Shown one piece after another: positions 35,879 to 43,937 of a DNA stretch of 64,000 nt. Within the stretch, counting starts at the first letter, position 1. Each line of letters opens with the position of its first letter. The DNA comes from Anaerolineae bacterium (GTDB lineage: Bacteria; Chloroflexota; Anaerolineae; Aggregatilineales; Phototrophicaceae), in assembly GCA_022824365.1 (NCBI GenBank), contig JAJEAA010000018.1, forward strand, positions 310,001 to 374,000, read 5' to 3'. Under the pieces are notes generated by a model. That model worked only from the letters and a program-made list of their open reading frames with translations. It was not told the origin of the DNA and did no database searches. Made by a program: the position numbers and the translations under genes.

Positions 35879-36781
35879 TTAGTCGCTCGTTTCGGTAGCC
35901 AGAGTATCGCCCCAGCGAGGCGGCGGGTCCTGCTTAATGCCGCCTAGCAGACGGCGATAGTGCTGTGGCCGGCGCTGGTGCAAGAGCGGGAAGAGATCGA
36001 GATACTGTTCGCGGACGGCCGCGCGCAGCACGGCGTGTATGACTTCGTCCCGATCTCGGCTGGCTTGCGCCAGGATGTTGCCGAGCGGGTCACAGATAAA
36101 ACTGCTGCCGTAGAAAGTGACGGCGTTCTCCCGCCCGATACGATTACAAGCGGCGATGAAAACCCCGTTGGCGACGGCATGGCCGCGCATCACAGTGCGC
36201 CAGGCAGCGGCCGAATCAAAGTCAGGCGCAGTCGGTTCGGAGCCGATCGCGGTCGGATAATAGATGAATTCCGCGCCTTCGAGTGCGTAGATGCGAGCCA
36301 GTTCGGGGAACCATTGGTCATAACAGGTGGGCGCGGCCAGTTTGATCGCGTCGAGGTCATGCACCGGGAACTGATCGCTGCCGGCGAAGAAGTCCGTCTC
36401 GTGGTAGCCGACGCCAGAAGGGATATGGACCTTCCGCGTGACGCCCCGGAGTTCGCCGGAGGGATCATGGATGGTGGCGGTGTCCCAATAGTTGTCGTCG
36501 GCATCCTGCTCGAAGAGGCTGCCGATGATGCTGACCCGATGCGCGCGCGCCAGCTCGCCGAAGAAGCGGTCGGATACGCCGCCGCGCAGAGGTTCCGCCC
36601 AGCGGAAACCAGCCGGATCGCGCAGGCCCGGGAAATAGGGCAAGATGCTGAATTCGGGCAGGCAGATCAGCCTCGCGCCAGCCGCGGCCGCCCCGGCGAC
36701 GAGTTCGCGGTAGAGCGTTTTGGTCGAGGCTTGATCGCCGGTCCAATGCCCTTGCGCCAGGGCGATGTGAAGATCTTTCAT
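35879..36781 (-). CDS. Carbon-nitrogen hydrolase, N-carbamoylputrescine amidase-like
   Basis: From the ATG at 36781 the product is 300 residues of the nitrilase superfamily with the triad Glu43 (LPEF), Lys117 (TRKVHIP) and Cys153 (APTCYDQWFPE). The block CYDQWFPELARIYALEGAEF followed by YYPTAIGSEP, and FYGSSFICDPLGNI further on, closely resemble AguB. AguB converts N-carbamoylputrescine to putrescine, CO2 and ammonia. The ATG overlaps the stop of the amine oxidase gene (ATGA). No agmatine deiminase gene is in the window, so the exact substrate stays open, but the polyamine transporter genes next door support an amine role. Confidence 0.85.
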   Translation of the reverse strand: MKDLHIALAQGHWTGDQASTKTLYRELVAGAAAAGARLICLPEFSILPYFPGLRDPAGFRWAEPLRGGVSDRFFGELARAHRVSIIGSLFEQDADDNYWDTATIHDPSGELRGVTRKVHIPSGVGYHETDFFAGSDQFPVHDLDAIKLAAPTCYDQWFPELARIYALEGAEFIYYPTAIGSEPTAPDFDSAAAWRTVMRGHAVANGVFIAACNRIGRENAVTFYGSSFICDPLGNILAQASRDRDEVIHAVLRAAVREQYLDLFPLLHQRRPQHYRRLLGGIKQDPPPRWGDTLATETSD

Positions 36782-38049
36782 GATTGCTCTCGCCTGTTGA
36801 TTATTTCCTTGGCGGCGCGCTGTCCGGTGAAGTAAGCGCCGTGCGCCATCGCGGTGAGATGATGGGGCGCGCTCGCTTCGCCAGCCCAAAACAACGGCGG
36901 AGTCGACTCAGCCAGTTTGTCGCGCGCGTCATAATGCCCGGGCAAGCAGACGCTATAGCCGCCGAGGGCGAATTCATCTTCGGGCCAGTTTATCCAGCGC
37001 GCCTTGATGTACTGCAAGTCCCGCTTGCCGACCTCGGCTCGTAAGGTCTCCAGCCCTCGCTGTAGCGCCGCCTCTTCGCCAAGATTCAGCAATTCGCGAG
37101 CGTAGTCACCGGTGAAGAAGGCGGTCCAGACGACTGGGCTGTTGTCGCGGCCGAGCGATGGCGACCACCACATGGGCGGGTTGCCGCGGGCGTAAATTGC
37201 GCCGATCGCTGGGTCAAGGATGTGCTGGTCAAAGAGGTAGACCATCTTCATCACCGGTCCCATTTTCAAGCCGGCGAGAGCCTCCTGTTTGGTCGGCGGA
37301 AGCGGAGGATCAAACTGGATGCGGCCCGATTGCAAGACTCCGAGCGGCAGGGTGATGATAGCGGCCTCGGCGCGGAAGATGTCGCCGGCGATAGTTTTGA
37401 CCGTGACGCCGTCAGTCCAGTCGATTTCAGTGACAGGGCAGTTGAGCCGGATATCCAACCCTTCCGCCAGCCGCGTGTAGTAGGCATCGTAGCCATCAAG
37501 GATGCGGAAGTCGCTGTAGTCGTCTTCGCCATCGCTGTCTTTGAAGAGTTGCGCATGGGCTTTGGCATTGAGGAAGCGCATGCTCTCGCCCTCGGCGTTG
37601 GCGAAGGAGCGCTGCACGTAGCGCAACTGCGCCGGGCTGAAACCGATGCGACGGAGATAAGCGCCGAGGTCTTCGTCATCGTGGGGGGCGGGCGCGTCGC
37701 CAAGTTCCCAGGAGCGCGTCACATCCAGCTCGGGTGAACGCGCGCGCGCTTCGCCCATGGTCAGCCAGTCGCCGTCTTCAGTGCGTATCATTGAATCGTC
37801 AATCTTGTTCCAATGCCAGGTCCGCAAGCCCAGCTTATTTACCCAGTGCCAGGTGTTGACCTCAGGCGATTTGCCGTGAATGAACTCGGCGCCGAACTCG
37901 ACCGGGAAACCGGCGAAATCGCGATCGGTCCAGACGCGTCCGCCGATACGGTCCCGCGCTTCGAGCACGGTCGCGGAGACGCCGGCTTCATTCAAATGCC
38001 AGGCGGCTGATAACCCGGCAATGCCCGCGCCAATGACAAGTACGCTCAT
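36778..38049 (-). CDS. FAD-dependent amine oxidase, polyamine-oxidase-like
   Basis: From the ATG at 38049 the product is 423 residues. The FAD-binding Rossmann motif is VIGAGIAGLSAAWHL (residues 5-19), followed by LEARDRIGGRVWT and FGAEFIHG. The C-terminal block LFWAGEASAPHHLTAMAHGA closes the flavin site as in polyamine and LSD1-type oxidases. The enzyme would oxidise a primary or secondary amine to an aldehyde with release of hydrogen peroxide. It has no signal peptide. It overlaps the upstream GNAT stop and the downstream amidase start by four bases each, a tight operon. Confidence 0.9.
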   Translation of the reverse strand: MSVLVIGAGIAGLSAAWHLNEAGVSATVLEARDRIGGRVWTDRDFAGFPVEFGAEFIHGKSPEVNTWHWVNKLGLRTWHWNKIDDSMIRTEDGDWLTMGEARARSPELDVTRSWELGDAPAPHDDEDLGAYLRRIGFSPAQLRYVQRSFANAEGESMRFLNAKAHAQLFKDSDGEDDYSDFRILDGYDAYYTRLAEGLDIRLNCPVTEIDWTDGVTVKTIAGDIFRAEAAIITLPLGVLQSGRIQFDPPLPPTKQEALAGLKMGPVMKMVYLFDQHILDPAIGAIYARGNPPMWWSPSLGRDNSPVVWTAFFTGDYARELLNLGEEAALQRGLETLRAEVGKRDLQYIKARWINWPEDEFALGGYSVCLPGHYDARDKLAESTPPLFWAGEASAPHHLTAMAHGAYFTGQRAAKEIINRREQS

Positions 38050-38933
38050 GTCGCTCTTCCCCGATCGAAATGGGGATTCTCCCACACCAGCAGGACACCG
38101 GCATCACCCGCATCCGATTCGTCGACATAATCGGTAATGACGCGCTCAGGGCGGAAGCCGCGGTTCATCTGCATTGTCACGGTAGGATCTTTGATTTCGC
38201 GGGCTATGACTCTGTTCCCGTATTCGACCGCGTCCATCTTGTCAGCGTGATCGCGATAGCCCATCAACATGCCAACCATATACCAGCCGCGCAAATTGAG
38301 CAGGCTCACGAGCCGCTTGCGCGCATCGTAAAGCACCGTGCCGACGCCTTTCCGCCGATACATCGGATGCACCGCCATCTCGACGCCGTAGAGCCAGTCG
38401 CCATCGGGCTCATGCGAGCTGAGCTGCATATCACCTATAGCTTCGCGCCAGGGCAAGATAGGCGCTGTCGGCGGACGGGATGCGCGCATCGTCACCGCCA
38501 TGCCGACGGTATTCCCAGCGGCGGGACCACTGATGCGAATCGCTGCGAACTGGCCCTCTGGGAATCGTTCAATATGCTTCAGGACGTCCGCGTAATCGAA
38601 GCAATCATCGCATTCTTCATGATTGCCAAGGCCATAGGCGGCGCGCAGCGAGACGACCGCGCTGTCAGCATTCCAGGTTTTGGTGTTCATGATGACAATG
38701 CCGGGCAACTCGAATATGACATCCTCGCGGTCGAAGTGTTTCAGCCACCAGGAGTCGAAGCTCATGTGAAGGGTTCGCGTACCATCGCTGTTGGTTGTCC
38801 AATGGGGTCTATAAGGATCACGCTCTTCGCCGCTTTCTTCAGCGGCTTTTTTGGCAGCTTCTTCAATGAGGCGCTTCTGGATTTCGGGCCATTCGTAATT
38901 CAGCGCTTCCGTGTCTTCATGAGATTTGGACAT
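38046..38933 (-). CDS. GNAT-family N-acetyltransferase (first gene of the amine operon)
   Basis: This 295-residue acetyltransferase has the acetyl-CoA motif HPMYRRKGVGTVLYDARKRL at about residues 183-202. The C-terminal pattern GFRPERVITDYVDES then LLVWENPHF is the same as in the second GNAT of this window (47777-48403). It also resembles the GNAT domain found fused to a nitrilase domain in other bacteria. Here a nitrilase gene lies in the same operon. GGAG seven bases upstream supports the ATG at 38933. A substrate such as a polyamine is possible but not shown. Confidence 0.88.
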   Translation of the reverse strand: MSKSHEDTEALNYEWPEIQKRLIEEAAKKAAEESGEERDPYRPHWTTNSDGTRTLHMSFDSWWLKHFDREDVIFELPGIVIMNTKTWNADSAVVSLRAAYGLGNHEECDDCFDYADVLKHIERFPEGQFAAIRISGPAAGNTVGMAVTMRASRPPTAPILPWREAIGDMQLSSHEPDGDWLYGVEMAVHPMYRRKGVGTVLYDARKRLVSLLNLRGWYMVGMLMGYRDHADKMDAVEYGNRVIAREIKDPTVTMQMNRGFRPERVITDYVDESDAGDAGVLLVWENPHFDRGRAT

Positions 38934-39152
38934 TCTGCGACTCCATCCTTGCGGACGAGTTAGGAATCTATCGGCTGCTTGCCATAATCACAACATTGTT
39001 TGCGGTCGAATGACGGGACCCTTCCCTACGTCGTCTTTGATAAGTATACGTTTCGCCAACGGCCTGCAAGCTACTTTAGCAACGATGCCCAAGTTGCGCT
39101 ACCATACAGTTACGTAGGGTTAAGTCCATAGATCCGAGGCGAGGAGCCGGCG

Positions 39153-39695
39153 ATGAACTCCTATCTGTCTTTCAAACCCAAGCGGAAACGGAAAGCCAAG
39201 AAGAATCCGCGACGGGCGAGTTGGTTTGTTGCCGCGCTGGCAGCCGGAATTATCGGCATGGCGATCATGCTAGGGGCTTTCAATTCAAGCGCGCCAAGAC
39301 AGATATTCAGCACACTGCGAGAGGCGCTCGAATCGGTCGATGGCGTGAACATTACATCGGTCAGCGGCGACGAAAACAGCCTCGAAGTTGTCATCAACTT
39401 CCGCGCCGAGCACATTGATGGCGGGCGGCGGGACATCTATCGGCTGACCTGCGCGCTCCTCCAGGCGCCAAATGCGGATTATCGATTGAAGCTAATCGGC
39501 ACAGCCACGCTCTACCACGCCGGCATACCTAACAACATTCCTATCATCGTGGCCTACATTCGCAGAAGCGAGCAATTGGCGCAACATTGTTCTGGCGGCT
39601 CCCTCGACTTCGATTTGGAATCGTTGGCCTATTTCTACTCTGAATATCGAAAGCTGCGTCCTATCCTGCTGACGCCCATGCCATATGGACGCTGA
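39153..39695 (+). CDS. Small membrane-anchored protein of unknown function
   Basis: This 180-residue protein has a Lys/Arg-rich N terminus (residues 8-22) and one membrane helix (about 24-44) followed by a soluble alpha/beta domain. GAGGAG six bases upstream supports the start. No family was recognised. It ends 25 bases before the GTG of potB on the same strand, so it may be the first gene of the transporter transcript. It could equally be a stand-alone gene in the gap between the two amine-related operons. Confidence 0.7.
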   Translation: MNSYLSFKPKRKRKAKKNPRRASWFVAALAAGIIGMAIMLGAFNSSAPRQIFSTLREALESVDGVNITSVSGDENSLEVVINFRAEHIDGGRRDIYRLTCALLQAPNADYRLKLIGTATLYHAGIPNNIPIIVAYIRRSEQLAQHCSGGSLDFDLESLAYFYSEYRKLRPILLTPMPYGR

Positions 39696-39720
39696 CGCCG
39701 GAAAACGTTAAACTTGATAT

Positions 39721-40578
39721 GTGACGAACTGGCTCAAGCGCAATCAAAAGAACGGCAGTTTCCTCGCCGCGCCAACGGTAGTCTGGCTACTGATATTTTT
39801 CGTCCTGCCGCTGGTGATCGTGCTGGTCGTCAGCCTCATGTCTCGCGGACGGGGCGGCGTGGCGGAATTGCCTTTCACGCTCGCCCATTATGCACGCAGT
39901 TTCGACGTTTTCTCAATCATCTTGTGGCGCTCGATTGGGCTGGCGGCGCTGACGACGGTCGTCTGTTTAATCGTTGGTTATCCGCTCGCTTTCTTCATCA
40001 GCACACGGCGGCGGCGACGGGCGCAGCAGATCACACTTTTTCTTGTCATCCTCCCCTTCTGGACCAACTTCCTCATCCGCACCTACGCCTGGCGCATCTT
40101 GCTGGGAGACGAAGGCACGATCAACGGCTTTCTGATGAGCCTCGGCGTGATCAGCGAGCCGTTGTCACTGCTGAATACGCAGTTTGCGGTGCTGGTCGGT
40201 TTGGTCTACGGCTTCCTGCCGTTTATGGTGCTGCCGATATTCGCCTCGGTGGAGCGCTTCAATTTCCGCTATGTCGACGCGGCGCATGATCTGGGCGCGA
40301 ACGATGTGCGGACCTTTCTGCGCGTCGTCTTGCCCTTGACAATGCCGGGCGTGCTGGCGGGCTGCGCGCTGGTGTTTATCCCGTCTGTGGGCGCATTTGT
40401 GACGCCGGACTTGCTCGGCGGCGCCAAGGGATTGATGATCGGCAACTTGATCAACAATCAATTCGGCGGCTCGGGCAATATGCCGCTTGGCTCGGCGCTC
40501 TCCATCGTGATGATGGCGGTGGTGATGCTGTCGCTGCTGGTTTATGTCTTCGCCAATCGGCGCGATACCGGAGCCTGA
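39721..40578 (+). CDS. potB: Spermidine/putrescine-type ABC transporter permease PotB
   Basis: This 285-residue permease has six membrane helices and the cytoplasmic EAA loop (AAHDLGANDVRTFLRVVLPLT), which contacts the ATPase. Characteristic PotB/PotH blocks include FWTNFLIRTYAWRILLGDEG and PSVGAFVTPDLLGG. The start is GTG at 39721 with no strong ribosome binding site, so translation may depend on the preceding gene. It forms the transport channel with PotC. Family members import spermidine, putrescine or related polyamines, and the substrate is inferred from the binding protein and context. Confidence 0.92.
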   Translation: MTNWLKRNQKNGSFLAAPTVVWLLIFFVLPLVIVLVVSLMSRGRGGVAELPFTLAHYARSFDVFSIILWRSIGLAALTTVVCLIVGYPLAFFISTRRRRRAQQITLFLVILPFWTNFLIRTYAWRILLGDEGTINGFLMSLGVISEPLSLLNTQFAVLVGLVYGFLPFMVLPIFASVERFNFRYVDAAHDLGANDVRTFLRVVLPLTMPGVLAGCALVFIPSVGAFVTPDLLGGAKGLMIGNLINNQFGGSGNMPLGSALSIVMMAVVMLSLLVYVFANRRDTGA

Positions 40579-40579
40579 G

Positions 40580-41473
40580 ATGAGGCAATCGCTGATCAAC
40601 GAAGGCGCAATGGAGCGCAATCGAGTCATCCGCCGGTTGGGCAGCGCCGGGCTATGGCTGAATCCGATCTTCGCTTACTTCTTTCTTTGGGCGCCAATAC
40701 TGATTTTGGTGCTGTTCTCATTTAACGAAAGCCGCTCGGTCGCGTCATTCACCGGCTTCACGCTGAAGTGGTACAACAATATCCTCAACAATGTGATGGG
40801 GGCGGAGAGAGCCTTTTCCACCGAGATCATGCTGAACGCTTTTCGCAACAGTTTGTTCGTCGGGACAGTCGCGACCGCTATCTCGACTGTGCTGGGCACG
40901 ATGATCGCGCTGGCAATGGCGCGAGGCCGGTTTCGCGGTAAGCGCTTGCTGGACGGTTTGCTATTTCTGCCGGTGGTCATCCCGGAGATCACCCAAGCCA
41001 TATCGCTGGCGATCTTCTTCAAGGTCGTCTTCGACTGGGTGGCGCTGATCAGCGGCGAGCGGATGTTCCCCGGCTTTCATACGATCATCGCGGCGCACGT
41101 GACGTTTAACATATCTTATGTGGCGATTGTGGTGCGGGCGCGGCTGGCGGATATGAACCCGCAATTGGAAGAAGCGGCGAACGACCTCGGCGCCAATCCC
41201 TGGCAGACCTTCTGGCGCGTGACCTTCCCGTTGATATTGCCCGGCGTCATTTCCGGCGCTTTGCTGGCATTCACTTTGTCGCTGGATGATTTTGTCATCA
41301 CCTTCTTCACATCTGGCGTCGGTACCTCGACCTTGCCGGTTTTTGTCTATGGCTTGCTGAAGTTGACGGTCACGCCGGAGGTGAACGCCATCTCGACAAT
41401 CATGATGGTCTTGAGTACGATTTTGATCGGCATTTCTTTAGCAATGCAGGGGCGAAACGCGTCCCGCGCTTAG
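40580..41473 (+). CDS. potC: Spermidine/putrescine-type ABC transporter permease PotC
   Basis: From the ATG at 40580, with GGAG six bases upstream and one base after the potB stop, the product is 297 residues. An earlier in-frame ATG at 40544 lies inside potB. Six membrane helices and the EAA loop EEAANDLGANPWQTFWRVTF are present, together with the family block FSFNESRSVASFTGFTLKWY. It pairs with PotB to form the membrane channel. Confidence 0.93.
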   Translation: MRQSLINEGAMERNRVIRRLGSAGLWLNPIFAYFFLWAPILILVLFSFNESRSVASFTGFTLKWYNNILNNVMGAERAFSTEIMLNAFRNSLFVGTVATAISTVLGTMIALAMARGRFRGKRLLDGLLFLPVVIPEITQAISLAIFFKVVFDWVALISGERMFPGFHTIIAAHVTFNISYVAIVVRARLADMNPQLEEAANDLGANPWQTFWRVTFPLILPGVISGALLAFTLSLDDFVITFFTSGVGTSTLPVFVYGLLKLTVTPEVNAISTIMMVLSTILIGISLAMQGRNASRA

Positions 41474-41502
41474 TTCGTTTTGTATAATCGGAGGAGAACA
41501 TC

Positions 41503-42588
41503 ATGAAGAAAATTTTGCTTTTGCTTTGCGTAGTTTTGCTGATGGCGCCGGTCGCCCTGGCGCAAGATATGGAGCACGAGCCCTGGACTTGCCCGGAAGG
41601 TTATGAAGGGCAGACCTTGAGCATTTTCAACTGGTCGACATATATCGCCGAAGATACCGTGCCAAACTTCGAGGAAGCCTGCGGCGTGACTGTCAACTAC
41701 GACATCTATGAGAGCAACGAAGCCATGCTGGCGCGCATCCGCCAGGGCAACCCGGGTTACGACATTGTCGTGCCGAGCGGAGGCACGGTGCAGCGCATGG
41801 CGGAAGAGATGCTGCTCATCCCGCTTGATCTGGAGATGATCCCGAATGTCGCCAATATCATCCCTGACTTGCTTGGCCCCGCTTACGATCCCGAGAACGA
41901 ATATTCCCTGCCCTATCAGTGGGGCACGGTGGGCGTCGGCTATAGCACCGAGGTCTTCCCCGATGGCATCACATCATGGAATCAAGTGTGGGAGCACGAT
42001 GGTCCGGTCGCCTGGCTTGATGACCGGCAGACGATGTTGGGCATCGCGCATTTGTTCCTGGGCAATGACCCCAATACGACCGACGCCGACGAGATCAACG
42101 CCGCCCGCGATTACCTGCTCGAGAATGGCGGCAACGTGGTAACGGTTGCGGCCGACGATGGGCAAGTGCTGCTGGAGCGCGGCGATGTCGATATCGCCAT
42201 CGAATACAACGGCGATATTTTGCAGATCTCCTGGGATTGCGAATGCGATGACTACACCTATGCCATACCGGAAGAAGGAAGCAACGTCTGGATCGACAAC
42301 CTCTCTATCCCGGTTGACGCGCCCAACCCGGAACTGGCCATGGTCTTTATCGATTACATTCTCGATGCCAAGGTCGGCGCCGACCTGACCAATTACATCT
42401 GGTACGCCTCGCCGAATCAAGCCTCCATCGAATCAGGTTTCATCGATGAGGAGATCCTGAATGATCCGGCGATTTTCCCGCCAGCTGAGCAAGTGGCGAA
42501 ACTCTTCGCGATCATTGATGTCGGCGCCGAGGCGGAAGAGTTGATCAACAACGCCTGGGATGAATTGCTGATCTTCCTGGGACAATAA
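41503..42588 (+). CDS. potD: Spermidine/putrescine-binding protein PotD
   Basis: This 361-residue protein has a cleavable signal peptide (hydrophobic core LLLLCVVLLMAPVALA, likely cut after Ala-Gln about residue 21) and no lipobox Cys, so it is secreted or otherwise retained. Typical PotD/PotF blocks include LSIFNWSTYIAEDTV, DIVVPSGGTVQRMAEE and YQWGTVGVGYSTEVFPDG. The acidic and Trp residues around the cleft fit cationic polyamines. A strong GGAGGAG precedes the ATG. A hairpin follows the stop and may raise its expression above that of potA. Confidence 0.94.
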   Translation: MKKILLLLCVVLLMAPVALAQDMEHEPWTCPEGYEGQTLSIFNWSTYIAEDTVPNFEEACGVTVNYDIYESNEAMLARIRQGNPGYDIVVPSGGTVQRMAEEMLLIPLDLEMIPNVANIIPDLLGPAYDPENEYSLPYQWGTVGVGYSTEVFPDGITSWNQVWEHDGPVAWLDDRQTMLGIAHLFLGNDPNTTDADEINAARDYLLENGGNVVTVAADDGQVLLERGDVDIAIEYNGDILQISWDCECDDYTYAIPEEGSNVWIDNLSIPVDAPNPELAMVFIDYILDAKVGADLTNYIWYASPNQASIESGFIDEEILNDPAIFPPAEQVAKLFAIIDVGAEAEELINNAWDELLIFLGQ

Positions 42589-42644
42589 ACAGCCGAATTT
42601 CACCGAACGGCAACCACAGAATCCCTCACGTCGCGTTGCATTTG

Positions 42645-42689
42645 ACTCCCCTCTCCCCTTGTGGGAGAGGGGCCGGGGGTGAGGGGTAG
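42645..42689 (+). repeat. Dispersed CTCCCCTCTCCC-type hairpin element between potD and potA
   Basis: CCCCTCTCCC (42648-42657) pairs perfectly with GGGAGAGGGG (42663-42672) around a five-base loop, followed by a G-rich tail up to 42686. This is a common dispersed repeat of many genomes. It can act as a partial terminator or an mRNA-stabilising stem after potD. Its right side gives a false in-frame extension of potA beginning GEGPGVRG. Confidence 0.75.
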
Positions 42690-42693
42690 CCTC

Positions 42694-43830
42694 ATGACAT
42701 CATACGATGTTGAACTGAAGGATATCGTCAAGGATTTTGAATCCGGCGGCGGTCGCGTTCGCGCGGTGGATCACGTCAGCGTTGATATCGCCGATGGCGA
42801 GTTTTTCGCGCTGCTGGGTCCAAGCGGCTGCGGCAAGACGACGACGCTTCGGCTGATCGCCGGCTTCGAGCAGCCCACCGCCGGTCATATTCTGATTCGC
42901 GGCCGGGCGATGGAAGGCATCCCGGCTTATCATCGTCCCGTGAACACGGTGTTCCAGGATTATGCTCTCTTCCCACATTTGACGGTCGAGCAGAATATCA
43001 TGTTCGGCTTGCAGATGGAGGGCGTCCACAAGCGCGAGGCGGTTAAGCTGGCAGGTGAAGCGCTGGAGATGGTGCGGCTGCCGGGCGTGGGCGAGCGCAA
43101 GCCGCATCAGCTATCAGGCGGGCAGCAGCAGCGGGTGGCGCTGGCGCGCTCCTTGGTCAAGCAGCCGGCCGTGCTCCTGCTGGATGAGCCGCTTGGCGCC
43201 CTCGATCTCAAACTGCGCAAGAATATGCAATACGAACTGAAAGCGCTGCAGCGCGATGTCGGCATCACCTTCATCTACGTGACGCATGACCAAGAGGAAG
43301 CGATCACAATGGCCGATCGCATCGCTGTTATGAATGAAGGCAAAATGCTGCAAGTTGGGACGCCGAAGCAGATCTACGAACATCCCGAGACCCATTTTGT
43401 GGCGGACTTCATCGGCGAGACGAACTTCATCGCTGGCGCGCTGACTGAGCGCGGTGGCGACGGCTATGGCAGCGTCCGGCTCCAGGACGGGTCTGTCATA
43501 CGCGCGCAGCTAGCTGATACGCTGGGCAGCGCGGCCAGCGCGGTCACCGTGGCGATACGCCCCGAACGCATCGGTATCTCCACGCCCCTCAATCCTCCTA
43601 CAGCATTTGGCGGAGGCGTCGATTCCAGCGAAATCGCGATGCTTGACGCGCTCTTGGTAGATAGTCAATACATCGGCACCGACACGCGTTTCACGCTGCG
43701 AATCGGCGATGGGATTGAGTTAGTGGCCCGCTTGCAGAATATCGACGATTTGGCTGTGAACACCTTGCGTATCGGGCAGAAGGTCAAAGTATTCTGGCAA
43801 GAGTCGAGCGCGACCGTGCTGGACCGCTAG
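42694..43830 (+). CDS. potA: Spermidine/putrescine-type ABC transporter ATPase PotA
   Basis: From the ATG at 42694 the product is 378 residues. Motifs are Walker [11 protein letters not shown]-loop [11 protein letters not shown], signature [13 protein letters not shown] and Walker [17 protein letters not shown] regulatory domain follows at about residues 285-375. A longer frame opens at 42661 but its extra residues come from the dispersed repeat. It energises import through PotBC and completes a BCDA gene order in which the ATPase comes last. Confidence 0.94.
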   Translation: MTSYDVELKDIVKDFESGGGRVRAVDHVSVDIADGEFFALLGPSGCGKTTTLRLIAGFEQPTAGHILIRGRAMEGIPAYHRPVNTVFQDYALFPHLTVEQNIMFGLQMEGVHKREAVKLAGEALEMVRLPGVGERKPHQLSGGQQQRVALARSLVKQPAVLLLDEPLGALDLKLRKNMQYELKALQRDVGITFIYVTHDQEEAITMADRIAVMNEGKMLQVGTPKQIYEHPETHFVADFIGETNFIAGALTERGGDGYGSVRLQDGSVIRAQLADTLGSAASAVTVAIRPERIGISTPLNPPTAFGGGVDSSEIAMLDALLVDSQYIGTDTRFTLRIGDGIELVARLQNIDDLAVNTLRIGQKVKVFWQESSATVLDR

Positions 43831-43937
43831 AGTCGATTGACGCCGTCCGCCGAGCGACGCGGCATAGAAGCAATAGCAACGACATTGGCTTGATGGTAAT
43901 ATCATCCTGAGTGTTTCTGCCTATCTGTGAGATAACC

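Noticed and set aside
41483-41488. TATAAT just upstream of potD as a promoter
   Set aside because: It would start transcription about 10 bases before the ATG, destroying the strong ribosome site; no -35 is present.
42661-42693. Extended potA start
   Set aside because: The added residues are encoded by a dispersed hairpin repeat and are unrelated to PotA.
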